This document shows positions 14,558 through 64,000 of a stretch of DNA of 64,000 nucleotides, one piece after another (positions within the stretch are counted from its first letter, which is position 1; every line of letters starts with the position of its first letter). The position numbers were made by a program, and so were the translations under genes. The notes under the pieces are model-generated. The model saw only the letters and a program-made list of their open reading frames with translations, did not search any database and was not told the origin of the DNA. Location: NCBI GenBank assembly GCA_054601695.1, contig BAAHQB010000102.1:248001-312000 (forward strand), given 5' to 3'. This DNA comes from Amorphochlora amoebiformis. Lineage: Eukaryota > Cercozoa > Chlorarachniophyceae.

Positions 14558-15350
14558 GCCTTAGAAGTCGACTACATATCTTGAGTCAATAAGTTAAATG
14601 AATTAGACGTGGTATATTATCTAGATTATAGTCGGTCCGTGTCCGAAGCTACTGACCTTGATATACAAGGTCTATTACTAGAGGTGTGTATAAACTAGAT
14701 AAAATATATGGGATGCATACACATATATTGGCATGTAAGTTAGATCTAGAGATACACTCATAGTTTTTACATATAAATATAATATATATCTAGATATATA
14801 TATATCTAGATATATCATTTATACTCTAGATACTATAGTAAAAAATATCTAAATATGACGGTGATGCATGTACTCTACTAGATATCGATCAATACAAACC
14901 AAGTAGACGAACAGCTCGGAAATATTATATTATCTATTGTCTAGATTATGTACCACACCACGTACAATTGTCTAGATTGTAAGCTTACGGTGAATTCAAT
15001 TAGTCAATTAATTGACAGATGAATATTCTTGAAATTACCGCATGGTCTAGATAGTTGTGTACGTATACCAGGATAATCTAGATTACTGATTGTGCTCTCT
15101 AGGCTCTTAGTCTAGCTAGTTATCCGATCTGAGGCTAGCAGCTGCATCTAGTATCCCCTCCGAGTTACCACGTTAATTGAATGCAGGCCATAATTATAAT
15201 ATTCTGGAAGATTCGAAATTATCTAGAAATCTCCCAGGAAGCATCCATCGAAATCGTCTATGTCTTTTCCATCATACTCCTTCGACTGGATCTAGTGGAT
15301 AGATACATAATACATACATGTGTACATAGTAGATATACTAGATATATATT
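14558..15350. other. CTAG-rich convergent spacer downstream of dynein
   Basis: No ORF is supported here. I count 20 CTAG tetramers in about 790 bases, where about 3 would be expected by chance. Around ten of them are TCTAGA, often written ATCTAGAT. The stretch follows the dynein TAA directly and faces the end of the convergent pelota gene, so it should hold 3' UTRs and polyadenylation signals. Confidence 0.75.
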
Positions 15351-15496
15351 ACATTAGTATGTACATGTGTTATTACACATATAATGTATATATATATATA
15401 TATATGTATATTGGTATAATATATGTGTGTATTTATGTGTATACTCAATGTATGATTAAAATATAGATGAATATATTGTACAAATAGAAATACACT

Positions 15497-15537
<41 letters not shown>

Positions 15538-15906
15538 GTATCTCTAATATGTATGTATATATATATATATACGTATAAGTATATATAATATATATATATA
15601 TATATATATTATATATACATATACATATATATATATATATATATTCCCACCTTAGATTTCTTCTTTTTCTTCTTTCGCCTCCTTGGCTTAACCCCATTTT
15701 GCTTCTGCCAAAATGTTACATCTTTAGATATATACATATGTATGTATATGTTATGTACATATATATACATTTGTCGTTTCAGCCTCTTCTTTAGTAGAAA
15801 TGTGGTTCCTTGTTTGTAGTATGTAGGCACGCACACACTCACACATACACACACACATACACATACATACATATACACATGCATACACACATACATGTAT
15901 GGTGTA

Positions 15907-15937
<31 letters not shown>

Positions 15938-15960
15938 TACATATATACATGTATGGTGTA

Positions 15961-16003
<43 letters not shown>

Positions 16004-16475
16004 CCATGTTTGTGAATATATATATATATATATGTTTACAGACACAAAGGTATATATACACGCACACGCACACACATATGTATACATACACACATGTATA
16101 TACACACACATACATACATATGTATATATATATATATTTATATGTATAAATACACCCATATATATATATAAATATTTATGTACATATATATATATATATA
16201 TATATGCTTACACACACACACATGTATATATATATATATATATACGCCTATACAGATATATACACACATATATATATATATATAGTATATCTACAACCTC
16301 GATGAACTCATTTCCTCTCTCTAGACTACCTCTCCCCTGCCTCCGCTCTCTCCTTCCCCTTCCTGTTTCTATCTTCTCTCTCACTCTCTCTTTTTTTCTT
16401 TCATTCTCTTTTTCCTTTCATTCTCTTCTCTCCTGTAACCCTTTCCCCTCCCTCTCCTCTAATCCCCCTCTATGG
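15351..16475. repeat. TA/CA repeats with two unassigned exon-like pieces
   Basis: Mostly (TA)n, (CA)n and a C/T-rich stretch at 16300-16470. Two islands of ordinary composition occur at about 15650-15740 and 15770-15830. On the minus strand the first reads as a Lys/Arg-rich peptide (GVKPRRRKKKKKKSK) ending at AAG|GTGGGA, and the second as NHISTKEEAETTN before GTATAT. I could not join either in phase to pelota or to each other, so they are not called as a gene. Confidence 0.5.
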
Positions 16476-28494
<12,019 letters not shown>

Positions 28495-28828
28495 ACTCCT
28501 GCCACGTGTTTCATTCGATTAAACCCTCCCCGGATGTGCCCTCTCCTCCACCCCCAAAACCCGCACTCGATTTTTACGCAGGCCATATTCATACCTTTCC
28601 GAGCCCTAGCCTCCTTCTTATGATCTTGCTTTATTTTGTCTTCTTCAAAGATGCAGTCGGAAAGGGGGGGGGAACAGAACGGAGGCGCATCGCCCGCAAA
28701 ATTTGGAGATTTTTCTGTGATATTCTCCGTGAAATCTCCTGAATTTTCTGAGAATTTTACATTTTCCGAAGTATTCGGAATCCATAAATTTATCGGAACC
28801 GAGGACCGCACCCTCTCCTCATGTAGTG
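28495..28828. promoter_or_regulatory. Shared divergent promoter region of pelota and the small membrane ORF
   Basis: 334 bases separate the pelota ATG (minus, 28494) from the ATG at 28829 (plus). Composition is ordinary, with C-runs and a GAATTTTCTGAGAATTTTAC segment. I see no clear TATA box. An ORF reading from 28651 exists but looks non-coding. Confidence 0.5.
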
Positions 28829-29086
28829 ATGGCCGAATTCGACCTCTTACAGGTGTTTGGGTGGATCCGGGGTTACCACCGCATCAATGGGATACAACAT
28901 CTACATTTATTATTCAAGTCTCATGATCTCGAATTTTAATCACAGTTTAAGATCGTGAGCGTTGGCAGCCTGGTCTTCATGTCCTTGCTAGGGCTTTCGT
29001 ACATATTCTGGGTGCGGTATCAAGACCAAATTGTCAAGGTATATGACTCTAAGGACGCAAAAGTTTCGAACAAGAAGGCATCGTAA
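28829..29086 (+). CDS. Small single-span membrane protein, possible ZIP-transporter first exons
   Basis: Exon 28829-28852 (MAEFDLLQ) joins exon 28946-29086 in phase through a GT-AG intron with a TTTTAAT element near the acceptor. The product is about 54 aa: one strongly hydrophobic segment (IVSVGSLVFMSLLGLSYIF) followed by a basic tail ending NKKAS. The hydrophobic start resembles the first membrane helix of ZIP metal transporters, and more weakly the tail anchor of Sec61-beta. A donor-like GTATATG after QIVK (near 29038) would allow further exons, but I found none downstream. Family assignment is a guess. Confidence 0.5.
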
Positions 29087-29362
29087 GGATTTGGGCGTCA
29101 GAGTTGAGAGAGCTGCTCGAATCTGGCAAGGAGCGATGGGTTGAAATTACACAAACAAGCTTCGTTTCGAATTTTCGATGATTGCTAATAGAACGGAGTA
29201 CATGTCTGTGAAAATTATTATATAGTTTGCGCTAGTGAAAGTATCATACACTTATCATGATTAGTAATACCGGAGAAATGATATTCTTACGGAATCGTGC
29301 CAATAATTAGACCGGCCGCACATACATCATGATACATGTACACAGGTGTATATGATAATTTA

Positions 29363-29403
<41 letters not shown>

Positions 29404-29420
29404 TTGTATATACATATATA

Positions 29421-29472
<52 letters not shown>

Positions 29473-29473
29473 C

Positions 29474-29541
<68 letters not shown>

Positions 29542-29676
29542 TAATATTAATATTATAAGTGATAATTAATTATAATATGAATATACGCATGTGTGTGTGT
29601 ACAACGTTAATATACACATATAAATTATATATATATATATAATATATTTATATATATATATATATAATATCATACA

Positions 29677-29712
<36 letters not shown>

Positions 29713-30202
29713 CACACATATAATATATATACACATATATATATATATATGTATATATATACTATATATACTATATATATATAATATATATATATATATA
29801 TAATATGCCATGATATGTCGATATCATTATTCTATTACTATGATATGTGTGACAGAGAATACTAGTAGCATACTCTAGATACTGTACCGATATCTAGATA
29901 TATGTATCATCTGAGTAGATAATTTGCTATCACTGTGTATCTGGAAACTAAATATTGTTTTCAGTTGCCATATACTAGGCCATGATGTCTATGTCTAATG
30001 TGTGCATAATTTTACGTATTAAATATGTACATACACACAGCATACCAGCTTGAAATATGTAGTATATATATATAAAAATGTATACAATATGTCTTAATAT
30101 CACAGGTCAATGTTTGCAGATAAATGCACTTTTGGGAATATTCATAATTCATAATTCATAATTCATAATACACTTTTATAATTTCGATCTGTGAACTTGC
30201 AG
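29087..30202. other. Convergent spacer with repeats and a CTAG cluster
   Basis: No gene is supported. It contains unique sequence at 29090-29330, (TA)n and (TG)n at 29350-29800, and a unique stretch at 29820-30200. Four CTAG sites fall within about 130 bases of that last stretch (29860-29980). As with the dynein-pelota spacer, both flanking genes point into it. Confidence 0.6.
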
Positions 30203-30445
30203 CTAAAACATGTACATATGCTGGTTAACCCGGCGCAAGAGCTGTAAACATGTTTCCATTCTTTTTTTTAGCCGAGCTCGACGTTGGATTTGAGGTGACG
30301 CTGGCACCCCCTTCGAAGTGGCACGTGCCATCTTCGTTACTGCAGTGCTCCTGTTGTGTTAGAGGAGAGGTTTTGAAAGGAGATCTGAATCAAGAGTGAT
30401 GCAGAAATATACTTACTAAATTTGTACGCATATAAAAATATATAC

Positions 30446-30492
<47 letters not shown>

Positions 30493-30550
30493 AATATATG
30501 TATATATTGAAAATGGCTATTTGACGTGATATCTAACCTTTATATACAAT

Positions 30551-30603
<53 letters not shown>

Positions 30604-30662
30604 GAAGATGGTTAATGTAATGATTTGATCTCTATCCATTGCACTTCCTTATATATATATAT

Positions 30663-30716
<54 letters not shown>

Positions 30717-30841
30717 AATTGATGCTGTGATTTGATCTCTAACCTTTCCGTCCTCGTTTATTTGAAATGTAATTTTCTTCGATGTCCTAATTCACGTGTA
30801 CATAATGATTGGTGTGAATATAATTGGTGTGAATGTAATAT

Positions 30842-30875
<34 letters not shown>

Positions 30876-30882
30876 TACATAC

Positions 30883-30916
<34 letters not shown>

Positions 30917-31108
30917 ATATAACCTATGCAAGAGCGATATACAACGTGGTACAGCCATCAATGCATATCCAGTCCCGTGTCTCCCTATGGTATATATATT
31001 GAACACATTATATATTGTGTATATATATATATATTATATATATATATATCCAGTCGGTGTCTCCTTATGATATGTATTGAATATAGGTAAACATGGATAT
31101 TACATATG

Positions 31109-31142
<34 letters not shown>

Positions 31143-31171
31143 TGATATATATATATGTGTATGTATATATA

Positions 31172-31208
<37 letters not shown>

Positions 31209-31371
31209 TATGTATATATCCAGGCTGTGTCTCCATATGGTAAATATGTTGGAAAACATGTAAACATGGATATTATATATATGCACACACATATATTATA
31301 TATGTATATATATATATATATATATAATATATATGTATATATATGTGTGTGTTATATATCTATCTACACAC

Positions 31372-31415
<44 letters not shown>

Positions 31416-31867
31416 GTACATATACACATATATGTGTATATATTTACTATATATAATATAATATATATATATTTATATATATATTTATACCCAGTTCCTT
31501 TGGTATATGTATTGGACACACGGATACTTCATATATACATACATACATGCACACATACACATATACACATTTCAAATACACACATATCTAAAATCAATAT
31601 ATACGTATATCTAATTACGTTGCTCAGCGTTGAACGTCTTAGGTATAGCGACGCGCAACTTTTGCGACATCATCATATCTCTCTGGATATCTTCCTGATG
31701 CACGTAAGGGTTAGGGAAGGTTAGGGATAGGGTTAGGGATAGGGTTGGGCTCAGGGCTAGGGCTGGGATTAGGGTCACGGTTGGGGTTGGGGCTAGGGTT
31801 AGGGTTAGGGGTATAGTTTGCCTTGGCAGGCCATTCTCGCATCAGCATAGTGTGGAATATCTCCTCG
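30203..31867 (-). CDS. Unrecognised gene, 3' exons with Arg/Lys-rich C-terminus
   Basis: Four exons join in phase on the minus strand: 31867-31822 ([15 protein letters not shown]), 31694-31619 ([14 protein letters not shown]...), 30984-30924 ([14 protein letters not shown]...) and 30350-30203 (STAVTK...MYMF then TAG). The tail has a basic patch ([12 protein letters not shown]). The donor after 31822 is GC (AAG|GCAAAC), and that intron holds TTAGGG-type repeats. I do not recognise the family. The upstream exon is missing: this set needs a phase-2 end that I could not find, so it may continue the gene starting at 34862 or be a separate gene. Confidence 0.6.
31045..31525 (-). repeat. Three copies of an exon 5' edge from the unrecognised gene
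   Basis: Segments near 31050, 31220 and 31490 (plus strand CCAGTCGGTGTCTCC, CCAGGCTGTGTCTCC, CCCAGTTCCTTTGG) match the start and acceptor of the exon at 30924-30984. Two share a trailing AAACATGGATATTA. TA repeats separate them. Confidence 0.8.
31700..31815 (+). repeat. TTAGGG-type repeat filling the inferred GC-AG intron
   Basis: GGGTTAGGG, GGGCTAGGG and GGGTTGGGG variants occupy almost the whole interval between the exons at 31694 and 31822. On the sense strand it is CCCTAA and ends next to the acceptor of the exon at 31694. Confidence 0.85.
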
Positions 31868-31877
31868 CTATGAAGTA

Positions 31878-31918
<41 letters not shown>

Positions 31919-32159
31919 CATATATACATATGTAATTTTCTACATACATACGTATATATTATATGCATGCAATACATTCATGCATATCATACTTACTTAT
32001 ATTAGATATAGCGTATAATCTTACATATATTTTTCGAAAACCATGTATACACTTAAGGTATATATATGGTATATATATATTATATTTTTATAAAATATTA
32101 TACATATATATATATATATTTATATATGACAGTGCATATATATATATTTATATATATTA

Positions 32160-32197
<38 letters not shown>

Positions 32198-32516
32198 ATA
32201 TTAGATAATATGTACACATTCATGCATAAATGATGTGTATACATATCCACGCATATATATATATATATATATCATTTACATATATACACAAAATTATACA
32301 TTTATATATATATATATATATATATGTGTATGTATGTATATATATATTAAATAAATTTTGTACACATATGTAAATAATTTAGTAGACGTGTATATTACAT
32401 ATATATATATGTGTATATGTATTTATATATATGTAGTGTGTATATGTATTTATATATTTACATATATACATATCTATATATATATATTATATGTATATAT
32501 ATATATGTATATACAT

Positions 32517-32564
<48 letters not shown>

Positions 32565-32565
<1 letters not shown>

Positions 32566-32685
32566 CGGGCCGTTCCATCAGAGTATATATCTTTTCGTTG
32601 TATGCATCTGTACGTTGTACATATATATATATATGTTTATAATGTATATGTGGTTTTTGTATTACACGGGTATGATACATATGTA

Positions 32686-32717
<32 letters not shown>

Positions 32718-32775
32718 TATGTATATATATATATGTGTGTGTATGTATGTACAATATATATATGTATATATATAT

Positions 32776-32806
<31 letters not shown>

Positions 32807-32821
32807 CATACATATATATAT

Positions 32822-32864
<43 letters not shown>

Positions 32865-32866
32865 TA

Positions 32867-32908
<42 letters not shown>

Positions 32909-32980
32909 TATATATTTCTTTATATGCATACATTGAGAAGGTATATACCTTGATGAAACGGCCCTATATCAACATCTATG
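32565..32980. repeat. Inverted pair related to a possible small exon
   Basis: A minus-strand segment at 32949-32975 has both an AG acceptor and a GTATAT donor and can encode VDIGPFHQ. Its sequence, extending about 20 bases past the donor, recurs inverted at about 32570-32615 (GGGCCGTTCCATCAGAG on plus against GGGCCGTTTCATCAAGG on minus). The exon status is uncertain because I could not fit it in phase. Confidence 0.6.
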
Positions 32981-33005
32981 TTAATTTAATGCTTATGCAT
33001 ATATG

Positions 33006-33048
<43 letters not shown>

Positions 33049-33076
33049 ATACATACACACACAGACATATATATAC

Positions 33077-33114
<38 letters not shown>

Positions 33115-33483
33115 ATATACATAAGATATATATAGGCCACACGAACACACATACAAACACACACACACATATATATGTGTATACATATGTATATACATAT
33201 CTATGTATAATATAATACATATTTTTGGTATATATATATAGACAGAGAGAGAGAAATATATATGTATATACATATATATATATATATATATTTGCATATG
33301 TATCCATATATATTACTCATTTATAAAGATGTATATATCGCTATCGAGCAAGCCATCGTCGTCTGGATTATAGTTCAGACATATTATGATACATACTATG
33401 ATTGAATTACATATTTACATATTATAAATAAATTTTGGATATATTTCCTATTATAATACGTCCATTACATGTTTCATACATAC

Positions 33484-33655
33484 CTTTGTATAGAATTTGT
33501 CTATGCATACACACACACATATATATATATATATATATGTACATATATATATATATATGTACATATATATATATATATTTATGTATATATATATATGTAT
33601 ATACGTACATATACACACATATACATAGTATATACACAGAAATACATGCACACAA

Positions 33656-33704
<49 letters not shown>

Positions 33705-34152
33705 CGAACATACACATACATATACATAGTATATACACAGAAGTACATGTACACAAAAGCACACGCACGGATACACGTATAGACACAACGCGCATAAGCG
33801 TACATATATATACACACACATGCACACATACACACATACAACATACACATATACACATACACACATACACGCAAATTCACACACACAAACACACACACAC
33901 ACACACAAATGCATACACGCAAATACACGCATATATACACAAACACACTGCTCAGACGCACGCACACACACGCACAAATTATGCACAAGTACACTTACGC
34001 AATTCTTTGCTTGTGAAAATAGGGTTTGGACTCTCTTTGCGCATATCGAGTACATAAGCGATGCTCTTTAGGTTAGGAGAAGTAAGGCAGGGTTAGGGTT
34101 AAGGTTGGAGTTAAGGTTAGGATTTCGGGTGGAGTATATAGAATATATATAA

Positions 34153-34183
<31 letters not shown>

Positions 34184-34193
34184 CATATATATA

Positions 34194-34245
<52 letters not shown>

Positions 34246-34333
34246 TATATTATATATACATATTTCCATACGCAGACACGCACACACACGCACACGCACA
34301 CACACACATACACGCACACACACACATACACGC

Positions 34334-34427
<94 letters not shown>

Positions 34428-34862
34428 GCACAAACACGCATTTACATCTGCATATTAATGTACATATATATATCTATATATCTATATATCTATATCGCAC
34501 ACACACATATATATATATATATAAATATAAATATATATGTATATATATATTATATATATATATATATATAATATAAATATATACAAACGCACAAACACGC
34601 ATTTACATCTGTACATTAATGTACATATATATATATATATACATATGTACATATATATATATATATATATATAGACATATCCAAATATATATATATATAT
34701 ATTGAACAGAGGTTACCTCTAATACAAAAACAATCCTTAGAGAGCACATAGAAGGAAACATCTTAATATCCACACCAGACTGCCGCGCCTGTAGGTATAC
34801 ATATATATATATATATATCTTCTTATGTATACATTTAAGATATACATACGAGAAATGTTCAT
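33484..34862 (-). CDS. Unrecognised gene, 5' exons
   Basis: Four exons fit in phase on the minus strand: 34862-34833 (start [10 protein letters not shown]), 34788-34717 ([14 protein letters not shown]...), 34065-33999 ([15 protein letters not shown]...) and 33500-33484 (HKFYTK). Splice sites are GT-AG, and the only frame open across the second exon is the one used. The start is 230 bases below the JmjC stop on the same strand. I do not recognise the product. A following segment near 33331-33382 could be a terminal exon (it has an AG, no GT before a stop), or the gene may continue to the exons at 31867-30203. Confidence 0.5.
33500..33990. repeat. (CA)n and TA-rich block with a two-copy repeat
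   Basis: ACACACAC-rich sequence in an intron. A segment of about 60 bases (ACATACACATA... ATAGTATATACACAGAA) is present near 33605 and again near 33707. Long apparent ORFs here are Cys-Val or Thr-His repeats and are rejected. Confidence 0.85.
34070..34440. repeat. TTAGGG-type tract followed by (TA)n and (CA)n
   Basis: GGGTTAGGGTTAAGG at about 34088-34125, TA repeats to 34260, then ACACGCACAC repeats to about 34378, then TA again. All lie within the intron between the exons at 34065 and 34717. Confidence 0.85.
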
Positions 34863-34957
34863 GTTTTACGCCCGACTGCCCGATATTTAGTTATATACTT
34901 AGAGATGTACACGGATTAATATTTTATGCGAGATCCTCTGACAGTATGTTTTTCTCG

Positions 34958-34996
<39 letters not shown>

Positions 34997-35092
34997 GTTG
35001 TATACGTATACTTTAAAATAAACGTATATATATATATGTATTTTTATATACATATATGGTATATATACATATATATATATATATATAGATAT

Positions 35093-46472
<11,380 letters not shown>

Positions 46473-47772
46473 GTTTCGGACGAGCTAACGAGGGTTACGT
46501 GGGGGGATTAGAGTAGCATCTTATTATTATGTAATGTTGCGGGAATACGGTCAGTATTGGGGTTTGGTTTATCTCCATTGTCGCGATGTTACGATTAGAG
46601 TGTGGGTAGCTTGAGAGTAAGGGTTAGATTTTTTAAGGTTTGGGATACATCTTGCGGCTTGATTTAGGTTGAAGATTAACGGAACGGTTACATATTGTGA
46701 CCACCCATCAATTAAAGGTTTCAGGGTTGCATTGGCAGGGTTGGATTAGGGTGAGCTACGTACAGTTGCATCTTGTAGGGGAGGGGTTAGGTTGTGTGTG
46801 TGTGTGTTTGTGGAGTGGGGGGGTTAGGAGGCGCTGAGAACGGATATTTATTAAGGGACGCTTAGAATGGATATTTATGTGCAACTTGATAAAGGTTTAC
46901 TTCTACTACCGAGTTGTGCATCCTCTCAGTGATGCATTCTTGAAATCTCGGATCAACCAGGCTTAGGCTTGAGAAGAGGAGTATAAAGGTAGTGGCGAAT
47001 CTGTGGGTATTAATTTAATGATCAGTATATACATTTTTATAGTATTAACCTTTTTTTTCGGGGTGGAGCCGCAGGACTGTACATGGAATTCTGTAGCCAT
47101 GTTTTACGTGAGAGTGTAGCGTTTGCGGGGGAATTAAAGACCTAACCGCACTAATCGAGACGTGATTTCGTAAATTTACACAAATTTATGCAAGTGTATG
47201 TATATTATACGAAAAATGTGCACCCACTCCCCCAAAATCAAAAATCTTTTGAACATAATCCTTCACCCGAAACTCCGCTGGGTCCGTTCAAGTTTGAGCA
47301 AAATTCCAACAATTTCGATCAATCTCGAACAATCTCAAACATTTCGGAGCCCTCCTTCTAATTAGCATACCTATTTTCCCAACCCATCCCTTCCATTCGC
47401 GGAATCCGCTTCTCCAATCAATTCCGCATCGAGACAAAAACAGGGCAAATTCCCATTTCTTTACCATTTTCTTCCCAAATTTCGACGTTAATCTAGTATC
47501 CTTAAACCTTCGACATAACCTCTTTCTTATTCTACCTCAATGTGGTCCCTTTAGATAAGAAAAACCAAGAATGTACCTCATTCGTCGTGACCCAGCCTAT
47601 CTTCTCGGAACCCAAGATCAGATATCATGTATGGAGATATTACGATATGAATGTACGATATCCTAACAACCGAAGTTTTAAAATAAGTTGGAAATTCATC
47701 GGCTTCGGACGCCCTGTGTGTGAGTGTGCTGGAGTGATTCTCAGTCTCAGAGGTCAGGGTTTGGCTCCAAAA
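46473..47772. promoter_or_regulatory. Divergent spacer between the JmjC and Myb genes
   Basis: 1.3 kb of mostly unique sequence with a few diverged TTAGGG pieces (46560-46790), a TG run near 46795 and a T8 run near 47050. It should hold both promoters. An ORF upstream of and in frame with the Myb ATG (start 47542) is open but unlike a protein family. I see no tRNA or snRNA I can name. Confidence 0.5.
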
Positions 47773-63751
<15,979 letters not shown>

Positions 63752-63856
63752 GTATATATATATATATATATATAATATAATATATATATATATAATATAT
63801 ATATATATATATGTATATATACAGACATAATATTCACACATATATACGAACGCCTG

Positions 63857-63897
<41 letters not shown>

Positions 63898-64000
63898 ATA
63901 ATATATATGTATACCATATATAACATCTACACACGCATTATACGCATTATAAACACACGTACACTTACATATCCATTATGAACACACATACACACACACC

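Noticed and set aside
28636-28926. 96-codon plus-strand ORF starting MSSSKMQSERGGEQ
   Set aside because: Composition looks like promoter or untranslated DNA. The shorter start at 28829 joins in phase to the membrane-segment exon with better splice sites.
46790-47060. Possible small RNA gene in the divergent spacer (T8 run at 47050 as a terminator)
   Set aside because: No tRNA, 5S or spliceosomal RNA core motifs could be found by eye; only the T-run supports it.
47542-47772. Upstream in-frame extension of the Myb protein from the ATG at 47542
   Set aside because: The extra 77 residues look like no known domain, and the next ATG opens directly onto the Lys-rich start. It is kept only as an alternative start.

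Overview
This window is nuclear DNA from an intron-dense eukaryote. The genes are split into many short exons of roughly 20-220 bases, with GT-AG introns and several TACTAAC/CTAAC-like branch sites. Almost every intron carries (TA)n, (TG/CA)n or telomere-like (TTAGGG/CCCTAA)n repeats. I joined exons by hand using three tests: protein-family similarity, splice dinucleotides and phase. The dynein, pelota and JmjC models, and the visible part of the Myb model, all close in frame. The species cannot be named from sequence alone. A large intron-rich genome of a protist, or of an early-branching fungus or animal relative, fits. A prokaryotic, viral or organellar origin does not.

Layout: (1) 1-14557, plus strand, the C-terminal half (45 exons, 2,225 codons) of a cytoplasmic dynein-1 heavy chain. 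(2) 14558-16475, a convergent spacer very rich in CTAG, followed by repeats. (3) 28494-16476, minus strand, a complete pelota/Dom34 ribosome-rescue factor (21 exons, 413 aa). (4) 28829-29086, plus strand, a small single-membrane-span ORF divergent from pelota. (5) 29087-30202, a second convergent spacer, again with CTAG sites. (6) 34862-30203, minus strand, exons of one or two unrecognised small genes. (7) 46472-35093, minus strand, a complete cupin-8/JmjC 2-oxoglutarate oxygenase (20 exons, 397 aa). (8) 46473-47772, a divergent spacer. (9) 47773 to beyond the right edge, plus strand, a Reb1/TTF1-like multi-Myb DNA-binding protein (25 exons, 645 codons visible).

These genes do not form a pathway. 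They are housekeeping functions: microtubule motor, ribosome rescue, oxygenase, Myb-type DNA binding.

The most unusual thing here is how the introns are built. In at least four genes, the edge of an exon together with its splice site and the adjoining repeat has been tandemly copied into the intron, once to about 33 times. Examples are the JmjC exons at 36148, 40438, 41317, 42454 and 42746, the pelota exons at 18865, 20888 and 23673, and the Myb exons at 50789, 52386, 57090, 57851 and 58928. Two exon copies are inverted. The extreme case is a minisatellite of about 1.2 kb at 58987-60215. Each unit is a copy of the exon end and donor (GAGAT|GTATTA) plus telomeric CCCTAA repeats. Telomere-like repeats also sit directly against acceptors, and the sequence CTAAC in them resembles a branch site. 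Together these suggest that introns here grow by repeat-anchored duplication of splice junctions, leaving many decoy splice sites.
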